DNA from: VXMO01 sp034422835
GTDB lineage: Bacteria > Chloroflexota > Dehalococcoidia > UBA6926
NCBI GenBank assembly: GCA_034422835.1
Contig: DAOUJJ010000004.1
Coordinates: forward strand, 8,582 to 72,581
Reading direction: 5' to 3'
DNA length: 64,000 nt
Every line of letters starts with the position of its first letter. The stretch's first letter is position 1. A program made the translations under genes and the position numbers. The notes below the pieces were generated by a model. The model worked only from the letters and a program-made list of their open reading frames with translations. It was not told the DNA's origin and did not search any database. This document shows positions 15,509 to 24,737 of the stretch, in pieces.

Positions 15509-17067
15509 GTATCCCGCAGCGTACATACGTCTATCTCGCGGCCTTTGTTGCATTTGAGATCCTGCTGCAGGGCGCGTACGGCCTCGCGACGGATGTCGCT
15601 TACTCGCTGGGGATGTTCACAATCGGAATAAACCCAGAACCCACCTGGATCGCCATGATCATCGTCGCCCTCCCCGTATGGCTTGCCCATGAGTTCCTCC
15701 TGCGCCGCGCCGCCAACAACCAGCCTGAGGAAGCGGGCTCCGTTCTCCGCAAGCTCTACGTCCACGGCGTGCTTGCCCTCGCCGCCCTCTATGTCTTCTT
15801 TGGCTGCATACAGATTGTTGAAGATATAGTCGGCGACTTCGACGGGTTGGAGCACATCGGCGGCGTCCTTGCCGCTGCAGGCCTGTGGTACTACCTTTGG
15901 CGGCGTGAAAACCTCGAAGGCCAGCCCACTCCACGTGCCCAGACTGTCAGGCGTTGGCGTATCTACGGACTGAGCGTCGTCTTTCTCACCGCCGCCACCG
16001 CCGCCACCTTCTGGATCGCCAACGGAGTTCTCTACGCCGTCTATGATCTTGTTTTCGATGCAGCAGATACCTTGATCACCGCGGATGACTTTCTGGACCC
16101 CTTCCGCACCGCTGCCGGCTGGGCGATTGTCGGAGTCATCGCATGGGTTGTCCAATGGCGCGCCGTTGCCACCACTGATGAAGGATCCGTCCTCCGGAAG
16201 GTCTACTTATATGGCTTTGCCTTCATCGGTGGCGCGTCCCTGGCGCTCTGGGGCACGGCTGCCACCATCTACATCGTCATTGCCCAACTTGTCGGGGCGG
16301 ACGATACAACAACGGCAGTCGCCTATTTCCGGCAGTTCATCCTGCCCGTCGTCGGCCTCCTCATCGGGTTCGCTCTGCTCGCCTACCACTGGTCCATCCT
16401 GCGCCGCGACGCCGCCCGCAAACTTCCCTCCCCCCAGACCTCGCCCGTCATTCCCGCGGAAGCGGGAATCCAGTCTCCGTCCGAAGGGCGGCTCGCAGAC
16501 ACCTTCAAATACATCATGTCCGCCGTGGGCCTCATCGCCCTCGTTCCCGGCCTCATGGCCCTGCTTATGGCGCTCCTTGTTCCCCTTGTCAGCGACAGTT
16601 TCTTTGCCTCAAACAATGAACAGGAGGAGTTCCTCGCCGTCGCTCTTACCATGATCATCGTTGGCGCGCCTCTCTGGGCCGCCTTCTGGTGGCGCGTCAT
16701 AAGAGCCGATCCGCACAGCCTCGTCCGCCGCATCTATCTCTACCTTGCCCTCATCGCGCTTGGAGGCACGTGGCTCTTCACCCTTGTCGCGCTCATCGCC
16801 GCCGTCCTCACCGAGATCCTTGGGCAGGGGTCCGGCTTCCTCGACGACACCCTTATCCCGGGCCTCTCAATCGTCATTCCCGCCGCCGCTTTCTTCTCCT
16901 ACCACGTCATCATTCTCCGCGACGACTCCCGCCGCACCCCTCATGTCATTCCGAGCGCAGCCGAGGAATCCGAAGCCGCGGCTGCGCAACCGGCCCCCGA
17001 CCTTACCCACAACACCATCCCCGGCCCCCCATACATCCTCCCCAACTGGAAACCTCCACGCAGCTAA
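15505..17067 (+). CDS. Multi-pass membrane protein with repeated DUF5671-like modules
   Basis: The 520-residue protein is built of about four similar modules. Each opens with an R-x-x-Y-x-Y/V-type segment (RTYVYLAAF, RKLYVHGVL, RKVYLYGFA, RRIYLYLAL) and carries about three hydrophobic helices, ending in WR-type basic loops. That is the DUF5671 pattern; function unknown. A family A repeat is translated in frame between modules (VIPAEAGIQ, 16447-16473), and a family C repeat near the C-terminus gives HVIPSAAEESEA (16945-16970). Both lie in predicted cytoplasmic loops or the tail, where insertion is tolerable. Coupled to the preceding gene by ATGA. Confidence 0.75.
   Translation: MSIPQRTYVYLAAFVAFEILLQGAYGLATDVAYSLGMFTIGINPEPTWIAMIIVALPVWLAHEFLLRRAANNQPEEAGSVLRKLYVHGVLALAALYVFFGCIQIVEDIVGDFDGLEHIGGVLAAAGLWYYLWRRENLEGQPTPRAQTVRRWRIYGLSVVFLTAATAATFWIANGVLYAVYDLVFDAADTLITADDFLDPFRTAAGWAIVGVIAWVVQWRAVATTDEGSVLRKVYLYGFAFIGGASLALWGTAATIYIVIAQLVGADDTTTAVAYFRQFILPVVGLLIGFALLAYHWSILRRDAARKLPSPQTSPVIPAEAGIQSPSEGRLADTFKYIMSAVGLIALVPGLMALLMALLVPLVSDSFFASNNEQEEFLAVALTMIIVGAPLWAAFWWRVIRADPHSLVRRIYLYLALIALGGTWLFTLVALIAAVLTEILGQGSGFLDDTLIPGLSIVIPAAAFFSYHVIILRDDSRRTPHVIPSAAEESEAAAAQPAPDLTHNTIPGPPYILPNWKPPRS
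16447..16473. repeat. Family A repeat inside a coding sequence
   Basis: GTCATTCCCGCGGAAGCGGG then AATCCAG, read in frame as VIPAEAGIQ in the DUF5671-like protein. It lies between two membrane modules. Confidence 0.85.
16945..16970. repeat. Family C repeat inside a coding sequence
   Basis: GTCATTCCGAGCGCAGCCGA then GGAATC, read in frame as VIPSAAEES close to the C-terminus of the DUF5671-like protein. Intergenic copies are near 9348, 26446, 29546, 44221 and 61230. Confidence 0.85.
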
Positions 17068-17155
17068 CCCCAGAAAGCCGTACAGACCCCCACGCCCGAA
17101 CGCGGAAGCCGGACTGAACCGGCCAGCCAAAGCCGGATCGCGAGCTTAAAAGCAT

Positions 17156-17184
17156 TTGACACCATCGGTATGCATGGGTATCGT
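17156..17184 (+). promoter_or_regulatory. Sigma-70-type promoter for dgt-dnaG-rpoD
   Basis: TTGACA (17156-17161), a 17-base spacer and TATCGT (17179-17184). It is the only gap upstream of the three-gene operon. A second TTGACA at 17198 has no matching -10. Confidence 0.55.
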
Positions 17185-17219
17185 TGTCCGTGAACCCTTG
17201 ACAGGGGCTATTTTTATTT

Positions 17220-18311
17220 GTGAACGATCATCACATTCGCCTGCGCCTTGAACAGCTGGAAGAGCAGACGCTCTCCCCATTCGCTCAACTCAGCCGCAAT
17301 TCCCGGGGCAGGCGCATCCCTGAAGAGCCCTCCTTCATGAGGACCGAGTTCCAGAGGGACCGCGACCGCGTCATTCATTCAAAGGCATTTCGACGCCTCA
17401 AGCACAAGACACAGGTCTTTATTGCCCCCCTGAGCGATCACTTTTCGACGCGCATCTCGCACACCATTGAGGTCGCCCAGATCGCCCGCTCCATCGCCCG
17501 CGCGCTCCGTCTTAACGAAGACCTCACTGAAGCCATTGCGCTTGCCCACGACCTCGGCCACACGCCATTCGGCCACCTTGGAGAAGAGTTCTTCACTGAA
17601 CGAATCCCCGGCGGCTTCCGCCACGCCGAGCAGAGTCTTCGCGTCGTGGATGTGCTGGAAAAGGACGGGCAGGGACTCAACCTGACATGGGAAGTCCGGC
17701 AGGGCATCCTCAAACATTCCAAGGGGCGTGGGGGCTTGCAGCCCACCCAGGAGTCCGGTGACGACCTATCCCTTGAGGCTGACATCTGCCGCTTGAGCGA
17801 TGCGATTGCCTATGTCAACCACGATCTCGGTGATGCCATTCGCGCCGGTTTTATCCGCGCGGATGACATCCCGGCGCACGTGCGTGAAACACTTGGAGAG
17901 CGCCACGCAGAGCGCCTGAATACCATCATCGCTGATTTGGTTGAAACATCCTGGCCCGTGACCGGCGAGGTCCCTTCTGTGAACGGGCACAATCCTCGGC
18001 CGGATATCGTGATGAGTCAACCTGTGTTGCGGGCCGTCATCGATCTGCGAGAGTTCCTCTTTGACAACGTCTATCTCGTCGCCGCCCGTAATCAGAATGA
18101 AGAGCCTCTCCGCATCCTTGAGACGCTGTGGGACGCATTCACAAACTCGCCTGAACTGATCCCCGAGGGCTATGCGCAACCCGAGGATGATGCGCCGCGC
18201 CGCGCCGTCGACTATATCTCCGGCATGACGGACCAGTTCGCCGCGAGAGCTGCCGAGGACCTGCGTGCCGGGCGCGTTCCCACCACGCCATTGGCGGAGG
18301 TGGCGCTATGA
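17220..18311 (+). CDS. dgt: Deoxyguanosinetriphosphate triphosphohydrolase-like protein
   Basis: The 363-residue HD-domain dNTP triphosphohydrolase has R-x-x-F-R-R-L-K-x-K-T-Q (KAFRRLKHKTQVF), TRISHTIEVAQIAR with the first metal His, and the HD pair in ALAHDLGHTPFGH. The family hydrolyses dNTPs to nucleoside plus tripolyphosphate and controls nucleotide pools. The start is GTG 17220 with no clear Shine-Dalgarno; translation may be weak or near-leaderless given the promoter at 17156-17184. The stop overlaps the dnaG start (ATGA). A dgt-dnaG-rpoD order is a recurrent macromolecular-synthesis arrangement. Confidence 0.9.
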   Translation: MNDHHIRLRLEQLEEQTLSPFAQLSRNSRGRRIPEEPSFMRTEFQRDRDRVIHSKAFRRLKHKTQVFIAPLSDHFSTRISHTIEVAQIARSIARALRLNEDLTEAIALAHDLGHTPFGHLGEEFFTERIPGGFRHAEQSLRVVDVLEKDGQGLNLTWEVRQGILKHSKGRGGLQPTQESGDDLSLEADICRLSDAIAYVNHDLGDAIRAGFIRADDIPAHVRETLGERHAERLNTIIADLVETSWPVTGEVPSVNGHNPRPDIVMSQPVLRAVIDLREFLFDNVYLVAARNQNEEPLRILETLWDAFTNSPELIPEGYAQPEDDAPRRAVDYISGMTDQFAARAAEDLRAGRVPTTPLAEVAL

Positions 18312-20218
18312 CCGTCGTTGATGACGTCAAGGCCCGCACGGACATCGTTGACCTTATCCAGTCGCGCGTGCCGCTCCAAAAGGCAGGACGCAATTTCAAG
18401 GCGAACTGCCCGTTCCACAATGAAAAGACGCCGTCGTTCATCGTCTTCCCGGAGCGTGGCACATGGCACTGTTTCGGCGCGTGCGGCACCGGTGGTGACG
18501 TCTTCTCCTTCATCCAGCGCGCGGACAATCTGACCTTCTCGGAGGCGCTGTCCAGATTGGCGGAGCGCGCGGGCGTCACCATTCCTGACACCCGCAGGCA
18601 AGATGAGAGTCAACGGAAACAGAACGATGTTCTCTACACCGCTCTCCAGAGCGCCGCCGACTACTTCCATCGCATCCTTGTCCACTCTCCCGCCGGTGAG
18701 CAGGCTCGCCGTTACCTACAGCAGCGGGGCATTAGCGATGAGACCATCAATGATTTCCAGCTCGGCATGGCGCCGAAAGCATGGGAAGCTTTGAAAGGCC
18801 ACCTCTCCGACCTAGGCCACACCGAAGAGCAGCTTCTGCAAGCCGGCCTTGTTATCGAACGCGACGGCGACAGCGAAGGCGCGTATGACCGTTTCCGTGA
18901 ACGCCTCATGTTCCCGATTCGTGATGGAAAAGGCCGCGTTATCGGTTTCGGTGCTCGCGCCCTTGACGACTCGCAGCCCAAGTATCTGAACTCGCCACAG
19001 ACGCCGCTTTTCGACAAGAGCCGCGCGCTCTTTGCCATCGACCGCGCCGAGCAGGCCATCCGCGCCGAGGGCGAGGTCGTCCTCGTTGAAGGCTACATGG
19101 ACGCCTTGCAGGCCCACCAGGCCGGCTTCAGCAACGTCGTCGCCATCATGGGCACCGCCCTTACCGAGCGACAGGTGAGCCTCGTCCGCAACATGGCCCG
19201 CCGCTACGCTCTCGCCCTTGATCCTGACACCGCCGGTGAAGAGGCCACGCGCCGCAGCCTTGAGGGGGCCTTTGACATCTTTCGGCGTGAAGTCGTGCGT
19301 GTCTCAAACTCCGCCGTCCCCATGGGCGTCCGGCGTGAACTGCCCAAGCTCCGCATCATCACCCTGCCGCCTGATCGTGACCCGGACGATGTCATCCGCA
19401 ACGATCCCGATGACTGGCGCGCGCGTGTTGAAGAGGCCACCCCCATCCTTGACTATCTCATCCAGCGTGAAGCTGCCCGGCCTGAGGTTGTCACGCCGGA
19501 GGGACGGCTTGAAACCGTCAATCGTATCTTCCCGCTCATCACCGCCCTCGATAACCCGTTTGAGCAGCAACAAGCGTTCAGCAGCCTTGCTTCTGCCCTC
19601 AAGATCGAGGAACGTACCCTTGAGGCCGCCGTCGGACGACCCGAGCGGCGACAGCAGCGCCCCCGCCGTCAGGACGGAGGCTACCGTCCGACGCCTGCTC
19701 AGAACGGCGATGCGGCGGCCATCGGCGCAGACGCCCTCAACGAAGACCGCGCCGATTCTATCGAACGACAACTCCTTGCTCTTATCCTCACGTATGACAA
19801 CGAGATCTTTGACGCATGGCAGCGCCTTGACCTGCCCGAAGTCCCGCCCCACTTCTTCTGGAACCCGGAGTACCGCGACCTGTGGCAGATTCTCAACACC
19901 GCCGATGCGGTCACACGTGCTGAGGTCCTGGTCAGCCCGTACGCAGATGAACTCCGAACCGACATCCGGGCCCCCCTTGACCGTCGCGGTCAATCAAAGG
20001 CCCTCAGTGATGTCGTCCGTGGCATGTGGGAGCGCCAACTCAAGAAGGATGAGCTTGAGGCCGCGGAGGCCGTTGCATCGCTCGCTGAAGAAGACGGCGC
20101 GGCGGCAGATGCCCTGCAGGCCATCACCGATGAGATGAGAGCGCAATTCGCTGAACGAATCGAACAACTGCGCGCCGTCCAATACGGCGCCTGGAACCGC
20201 AACACCCGCAACGTATAG
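18308..20218 (+). CDS. dnaG: DNA primase
   Basis: The 636-residue primase makes RNA primers at the replication fork. It has an N-terminal zinc finger (CPFHNEKTPSF and CFGACGTGGD) at about residues 38-65. The catalytic core holds a TOPRIM segment, VVLVEGYMDALQAHQAG, preceded by GRVIGFGARAL. A C-terminal region for helicase binding starts after a low-complexity Arg/Gln linker (about residues 450-470). Length is normal. Start overlaps the dgt stop. It is followed by rpoD after a 33-base gap. Confidence 0.95.
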   Translation: MTVVDDVKARTDIVDLIQSRVPLQKAGRNFKANCPFHNEKTPSFIVFPERGTWHCFGACGTGGDVFSFIQRADNLTFSEALSRLAERAGVTIPDTRRQDESQRKQNDVLYTALQSAADYFHRILVHSPAGEQARRYLQQRGISDETINDFQLGMAPKAWEALKGHLSDLGHTEEQLLQAGLVIERDGDSEGAYDRFRERLMFPIRDGKGRVIGFGARALDDSQPKYLNSPQTPLFDKSRALFAIDRAEQAIRAEGEVVLVEGYMDALQAHQAGFSNVVAIMGTALTERQVSLVRNMARRYALALDPDTAGEEATRRSLEGAFDIFRREVVRVSNSAVPMGVRRELPKLRIITLPPDRDPDDVIRNDPDDWRARVEEATPILDYLIQREAARPEVVTPEGRLETVNRIFPLITALDNPFEQQQAFSSLASALKIEERTLEAAVGRPERRQQRPRRQDGGYRPTPAQNGDAAAIGADALNEDRADSIERQLLALILTYDNEIFDAWQRLDLPEVPPHFFWNPEYRDLWQILNTADAVTRAEVLVSPYADELRTDIRAPLDRRGQSKALSDVVRGMWERQLKKDELEAAEAVASLAEEDGAAADALQAITDEMRAQFAERIEQLRAVQYGAWNRNTRNV

Positions 20219-20240
20219 AACGCCCACAACGTATAGAACG
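20209..20240 (+). repeat. 14-base direct repeat at the dnaG-rpoD junction
   Basis: CAACGTATAGAACG occurs at 20209-20222 and 20227-20240. The first copy contains the dnaG stop; the second lies just before the rpoD ribosome site GGAGG. It looks like a short tandem duplication. Confidence 0.7.
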
Positions 20241-20251
20241 GAGGAAGAAGT

Positions 20252-21757
20252 ATGACCTGGCAATCCGGCGTGATCAACCTCGGCGATGACGAGGCCGGCT
20301 CCATTTCCCAAAAGGTGGCAAACGGTGTCGTCACCCTCGACCCCTCAGCATCCTCGGCCCTGCTAAGAGCCTTGCCGAACGGCGCAAAGCCGGAAGAGGA
20401 CTGGCCGGCATCCCGCGAAGAGTGGGCGGAGGCTCAGCGCATTGAAGCAGAAGCTGAGGCGGAGCTTGCGGATGCTGAATCGCTCGACGATCCCGTGCGC
20501 ATGTACCTGCGCGAAATCGGCCGCGTCGATCTCCTCAACGCCCGCCAGGAAAAGAACCTCGCCCGCAAGGCCGAGGGGTGGAAACAGCTCCACGAGCTTG
20601 AGTTCCAGATCCGCCAAACAACGGGGCGCAACGCCTCCATCGCCGACACCTCCATACACCTTCTCAATAAACTTGCCACACACTGTGAACTCGCCAATGT
20701 CATCATTGAGCACCTGGAACTTGAGACACCATGCACCCTCCTTACGCTCAAGGAATCTCCTGAGGTTCAGAAGACCATCGACATCGAGATGCACCACGAA
20801 CTCGCAGAGGAATTCGCCAACAAACTCGGACGCGAACCCGAGGACGTTGAGCGAGAGATCATCGAATTCTCTCTACAGCGGTGGCTTCTCCCCACCCCCA
20901 TCGTTCGCGCATTCGCTCCGTCCCTCACGCTTGAGACCATCCCGTTCTTCCTCTCCACACATAACATCCACGAAGCCGTTGAAATGACCCTGGACGAATG
21001 TCGCGAGTACCTCGATGAAATCCGCCGCGACGGTGAGATGGCGCAGCGGCGCATGACGGAGGCCAACCTGCGTCTCGTTGTCAGCGTCGCCAAGAAATAC
21101 ATCGGCCGCGGCATGAACCTGCTTGATCTCGTGCAGGAGGGCAACATCGGCCTCATCCGCGCCGTTGAGAAGTTCGACTACCGCAAGGGTTTCAAGTTCT
21201 CCACCTATGCCACGTGGTGGATCAGGCAGGCCATCACCCGGTCCATCGCGGACCAGGCCCGCACCATTCGCATCCCCGTCCACATGGTGGAGACCATCAA
21301 CAAGCTCCTCCGTGAAAACCGCCGCCTCGTGCAGGAACTCGGGCGTGAGCCGACCACCGAGGAGATCGCCGAGCAGATGGAGATCACGCCGGACCGCGTC
21401 CGCGAGATTCTCAAGATTTCACAGGAGCCGGTCTCCCTTGAAACGCCCATCGGTGAAGAGGAAGACTCCCACCTTGGCGATTTCATCGAGGACAAGGCCG
21501 CGCTTGCCCCGGCGGATGCCGCCTCCTACCAGCTCCTCAAGGAACAGATTGGCAGCGTGCTCGATACGCTCAGCGGGCGCGAACGCCGCGTCCTTCAACT
21601 GCGCTTCGGCCTCGACGACGGCCGCAGCCGCACGCTGGAAGAGGTTGGACGTGAGTTCAGCGTCACGCGTGAGCGCATTCGCCAGATTGAGGCCAAGGCC
21701 TTGCGCAAGCTCCGCCATCCCACGCGCAGCCGCCGCCTCCGCGACTTCCTCGCGTAA
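20252..21757 (+). CDS. rpoD: Primary sigma factor of RNA polymerase
   Basis: The 501-residue sigma-70 has region 1.2 (DDPVRMYLREIGRVDLLNAR), a long non-conserved insert of about 150 residues, and region 2 with core and -10 binding (NLRLVVSVAKKYIGRGMNLL, YATWWIRQAITRSI). Region 3 (RIPVHMVETINKL) and region 4 follow, the last with the -35 helix-turn-helix (LEEVGREFSVTRERIRQIEAK). This set identifies a group 1 sigma. Ribosome site GGAGGAAG precedes ATG 20252. Third gene of the operon. Confidence 0.95.
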   Translation: MTWQSGVINLGDDEAGSISQKVANGVVTLDPSASSALLRALPNGAKPEEDWPASREEWAEAQRIEAEAEAELADAESLDDPVRMYLREIGRVDLLNARQEKNLARKAEGWKQLHELEFQIRQTTGRNASIADTSIHLLNKLATHCELANVIIEHLELETPCTLLTLKESPEVQKTIDIEMHHELAEEFANKLGREPEDVEREIIEFSLQRWLLPTPIVRAFAPSLTLETIPFFLSTHNIHEAVEMTLDECREYLDEIRRDGEMAQRRMTEANLRLVVSVAKKYIGRGMNLLDLVQEGNIGLIRAVEKFDYRKGFKFSTYATWWIRQAITRSIADQARTIRIPVHMVETINKLLRENRRLVQELGREPTTEEIAEQMEITPDRVREILKISQEPVSLETPIGEEEDSHLGDFIEDKAALAPADAASYQLLKEQIGSVLDTLSGRERRVLQLRFGLDDGRSRTLEEVGREFSVTRERIRQIEAKALRKLRHPTRSRRLRDFLA

Positions 21758-21816
21758 CGCCCAACGTCAGAACCGTATCCCTAAGCGGGGACTGCAAGTA
21801 GTTGTTGGCGGCGGCC

Positions 21817-22998
21817 CTAGCGGCTCCCGCCCAGTGACCGGACACGCCGAACGATCTCCGGCAGGGTTTCAAGCACGCGGTCTACGTCCGCATCGGTGTT
21901 GTCGCGCCCCAGTGTGAGACGCAGGCTGTTGCGTGCCAGTTCATGCGGCTTTCCCATCGCGATTAGGACGTGCGAGGGATCGATGGAGCCGGAGGTGCAT
22001 GCGCTGCCGGATGAGGCGGCGATTCCCGTTATGTCAAGATTGATGAGGACGGATTCGATCTCGACGCCGGCGAATGAAATGTTGACGTTGTTGGGCATGC
22101 GGCGAGGGTCGCCGAGCGGCGGGCCGTTGAGGTGAGCATCGGGAATCGTTGAGAGGATGCTCTTGCCCAGGCGGCCGGAGAGCCTGCCGATGTTCGGAGT
22201 TATCTCTGCTCGCGCGCTTTCTGCCATTTCGAGGGCGAGGCCGGTTCCAACGATACCGGCCGTGTTTTCCGTGCCCGCGCGTCGATTGCGTTCCTGGCTG
22301 CCGCCCATCGTCTGTGGCTGGAACGGCGCGTCGCGGTCCAGGAACAGGACGCCGACGCCCTTGGGACCGTGGAACTTGTGGGCAGAGAGGCTCAGCATAT
22401 CGACGCCGAGTTCCTCTACATCAAGGCTCAGATAGCCCGCACCCTGCACGGCGTCCGTATGGAAGACGATGCGATGCCCATGCCTTTCCTGCGCATCGTG
22501 AACAACGGCGGAGATCTCGGGAATCGGCTGGATCGTGCCGGTCTCGTTGTTGACGTACATGATGGTGACGAGAATCGTTTCAGGCGTGATGGCCTCGGCA
22601 ACCTGCTCGGCTGAGATGACACCCTCGCCATCGGGTTTCAGATACGTCACGGAGAATCCTGCGTTGTTCTCAAGCCACTCACAGGTATGAATAACGGCGT
22701 GGTGCTCGCTGGCTGACGTGATGATGTGGCTGCCGTGCTGCTTCAGGGCGTAGGCCGCCCCGCGGATCGCCATGTTGTCGGAATCGGTGCCGCCGCCGGT
22801 GAAGATGATATCGCCGTTGCGCGTATTGAGGACTCCGGCGACCTGATCACGGGCCGCGTCGATGGCGCGGGCGGCGTCCTGCCCCAGCCCGTAGATGCTG
22901 GAGGGGTTGCCGTACTGCCCGGTGAAGTAGGGGAGCATGGCCTCAACGACGCGGGGATCAACGGGCGTCGTCGCCGCATGATCAAGATAAATAGCCAT
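21817..22998 (-). CDS. Cysteine desulfurase (NifS/IscS type)
   Basis: This 393-residue PLP enzyme takes sulfur from cysteine for Fe-S clusters or tRNA thiolation. It begins MAIYLDHAATTPVDPRVVEA and has the PLP lysine in SLSAHKFHGPKG. The active Cys lies in SSGSACTSGSIDPSHVL. The frame is open upstream to 23172, but ATG 22998 is the family start. No iscU or mnmA is adjacent. The bases upstream, shared with the divergent methyltransferase, must hold both promoters. Confidence 0.9.
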   Translation of the reverse strand: MAIYLDHAATTPVDPRVVEAMLPYFTGQYGNPSSIYGLGQDAARAIDAARDQVAGVLNTRNGDIIFTGGGTDSDNMAIRGAAYALKQHGSHIITSASEHHAVIHTCEWLENNAGFSVTYLKPDGEGVISAEQVAEAITPETILVTIMYVNNETGTIQPIPEISAVVHDAQERHGHRIVFHTDAVQGAGYLSLDVEELGVDMLSLSAHKFHGPKGVGVLFLDRDAPFQPQTMGGSQERNRRAGTENTAGIVGTGLALEMAESARAEITPNIGRLSGRLGKSILSTIPDAHLNGPPLGDPRRMPNNVNISFAGVEIESVLINLDITGIAASSGSACTSGSIDPSHVLIAMGKPHELARNSLRLTLGRDNTDADVDRVLETLPEIVRRVRSLGGSR

Positions 22999-23105
22999 GT
23001 GGACAGTATAGGCTGTGGGGGCACCACGTTTTGATGCTGGAAACTGTGGTTGTGATACGATAAGACACCTGTTCGCCATTAAGGAATCCAAGTGGAGAAT
23101 GTGTA

Positions 23106-24737
23106 GTGGCAGGCATTGACGAGAAGACCATGAACGGCTACATCGCCGAGGCCATGGAGTTGCGGGCCCCACCCAAATGGGAAGTCAGCCCTGAGCAGCA
23201 CGGCCAGGCCCGGCGTGGCGCCACAACCCCGGATATCGTCGTGCGGATGCCCTACGGTCTGCGGACCATCATCGAAACGGAGTACAACGATCCCGCGATT
23301 GGCGACGCCAAGACGCGTCTTGGATACGAATTCAAGGACGACACGCTACCGATGAAAAGCGTGATTGCGCTCGGAATCCCACGCGAACTGGGAGAGATGG
23401 GCCACGCGGAGCGCAGGGCGGCATTGGCATCGGATGATCCGCGGTTCCTCATGCAAGTCGTGACCGGAAAGTCAGAGGATGACCCGGACATCACTATCAC
23501 TCCCGCCATACCCGTCCCCGTCTCGCTGCGCGATGTCGTCCAATACGCTTGGCTGGTCGCGATTCCTGAACCGTACACCAGGCAGTTGCTCAAAGAAGTC
23601 GTAGCAAAACTCGAGGCCGCAAAGGCGCAGTTGACGCGTCTTCTGAAAGACGAAACTGCGCTCTCAACGCAGGCGCGGCTTATCCGCGAGTATGGCAACC
23701 ACGCGAGCGAGAACGGGCTCGAAAGCGCGGCGGGCAACGTCGTGGGCACGCTGGCCAGCATGTTCCAGCTCCACATGAATCTCAAGCGATGGGGCGCGCT
23801 CGAGGACTTGCGCGACCTCGGCGCCCAGGAGTTCTGGCAACCAATGGCACCGTATGAGGGCATTCCGCGTGTCATCGCCAAGGAGTGGCGCAAGGTTGAG
23901 GAGATCGATTACAAACCGCTGTCCACCATCTCCGCCGGAATGCTGGAGGATGAGGATTTGGGGCCGCAGCTTGGCGGCATCCTGCGGGCGCTCCTCGAAA
24001 CAATGGGCCAAGCCATTCGGCCCGGCATCAGCGAGACCACCAACATCTCCGCCGAAATCTGGCAGGCGCTGATACCGGATCGTGACGAGCGCGCCGCGTA
24101 CTACACGAAGCCCGCCACCGCCGAACTGCTTGCCAACATGACCACCGTCCGCCTCGAATCGCCCGCCACCGCGCGGTACAACGAAATCTGCGCGGGAACC
24201 GGAACGCTGGCCCGCGCCACCGAGGAAAACATCCGCTTTCGGCACTATGCGGCGACGGAGGACAAGACCAGCATCCACGCTGAACGGATGGAAAACTACA
24301 TTCAATTGACAGACATCAATCCCCAATCGACGTCGGTAGCAACGGCAAGCATGACCGCCCTTGAACCGGGAACTCCTTTTGAATCCAGCGCGATCTTTGC
24401 TATCACATCACCCGGTGGATCACTGAATTTCCTGATGAAAAAGGGCGTGTCCGATATGGGGCAGGCGCTCATCGGACGGAATGGCGCTTCTGCAGAGGCT
24501 CTTGTTTTGGATCAGGCGACAGTCGGAATTTGCCTTAACAATGACCCGTACTTCCGCGCGCGAGGTGGCGCGGCCAACCCAACCCCAAGCGCCAGGATGC
24601 AAGCATTCCGGCGCCGTGCTGACCGTTACCAAAAGGGCGTCGCGAATGGTCAAGCAGGGCTGGCCACGTTTATGCATGTCATTGAGCATGAACTGCTTGC
24701 GTGGGGAGAGCCCCGCACGGTAAAGTCCTGCCTCTGA
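23106..24737 (+). CDS. Adenine-specific DNA methyltransferase, N-terminal part (frameshifted gene)
   Basis: The 543-residue frame starts at GTG 23106. An N-terminal PD-(D/E)XK-like segment (TPDIVV, then IIETEY, about residues 41-60) suggests a nuclease or DNA-binding part. A helical middle leads to AYYTKPATAELLA and the SAM motif ICAGTGTLARA (about 353-363). LNNDPYFRARGG (about 478-489) stands where the catalytic NPPY-like motif belongs. The frame then ends early with WGEPRTVKSCL, while the expected continuation (VLPLTAAHAKTWEGF) is read in another frame from about 24720. Together they would make a protein of about 960 residues resembling type IIG or type I modification enzymes. The shift may be a real mutation or an assembly indel. 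Confidence 0.75.
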   Translation: MAGIDEKTMNGYIAEAMELRAPPKWEVSPEQHGQARRGATTPDIVVRMPYGLRTIIETEYNDPAIGDAKTRLGYEFKDDTLPMKSVIALGIPRELGEMGHAERRAALASDDPRFLMQVVTGKSEDDPDITITPAIPVPVSLRDVVQYAWLVAIPEPYTRQLLKEVVAKLEAAKAQLTRLLKDETALSTQARLIREYGNHASENGLESAAGNVVGTLASMFQLHMNLKRWGALEDLRDLGAQEFWQPMAPYEGIPRVIAKEWRKVEEIDYKPLSTISAGMLEDEDLGPQLGGILRALLETMGQAIRPGISETTNISAEIWQALIPDRDERAAYYTKPATAELLANMTTVRLESPATARYNEICAGTGTLARATEENIRFRHYAATEDKTSIHAERMENYIQLTDINPQSTSVATASMTALEPGTPFESSAIFAITSPGGSLNFLMKKGVSDMGQALIGRNGASAEALVLDQATVGICLNNDPYFRARGGAANPTPSARMQAFRRRADRYQKGVANGQAGLATFMHVIEHELLAWGEPRTVKSCL

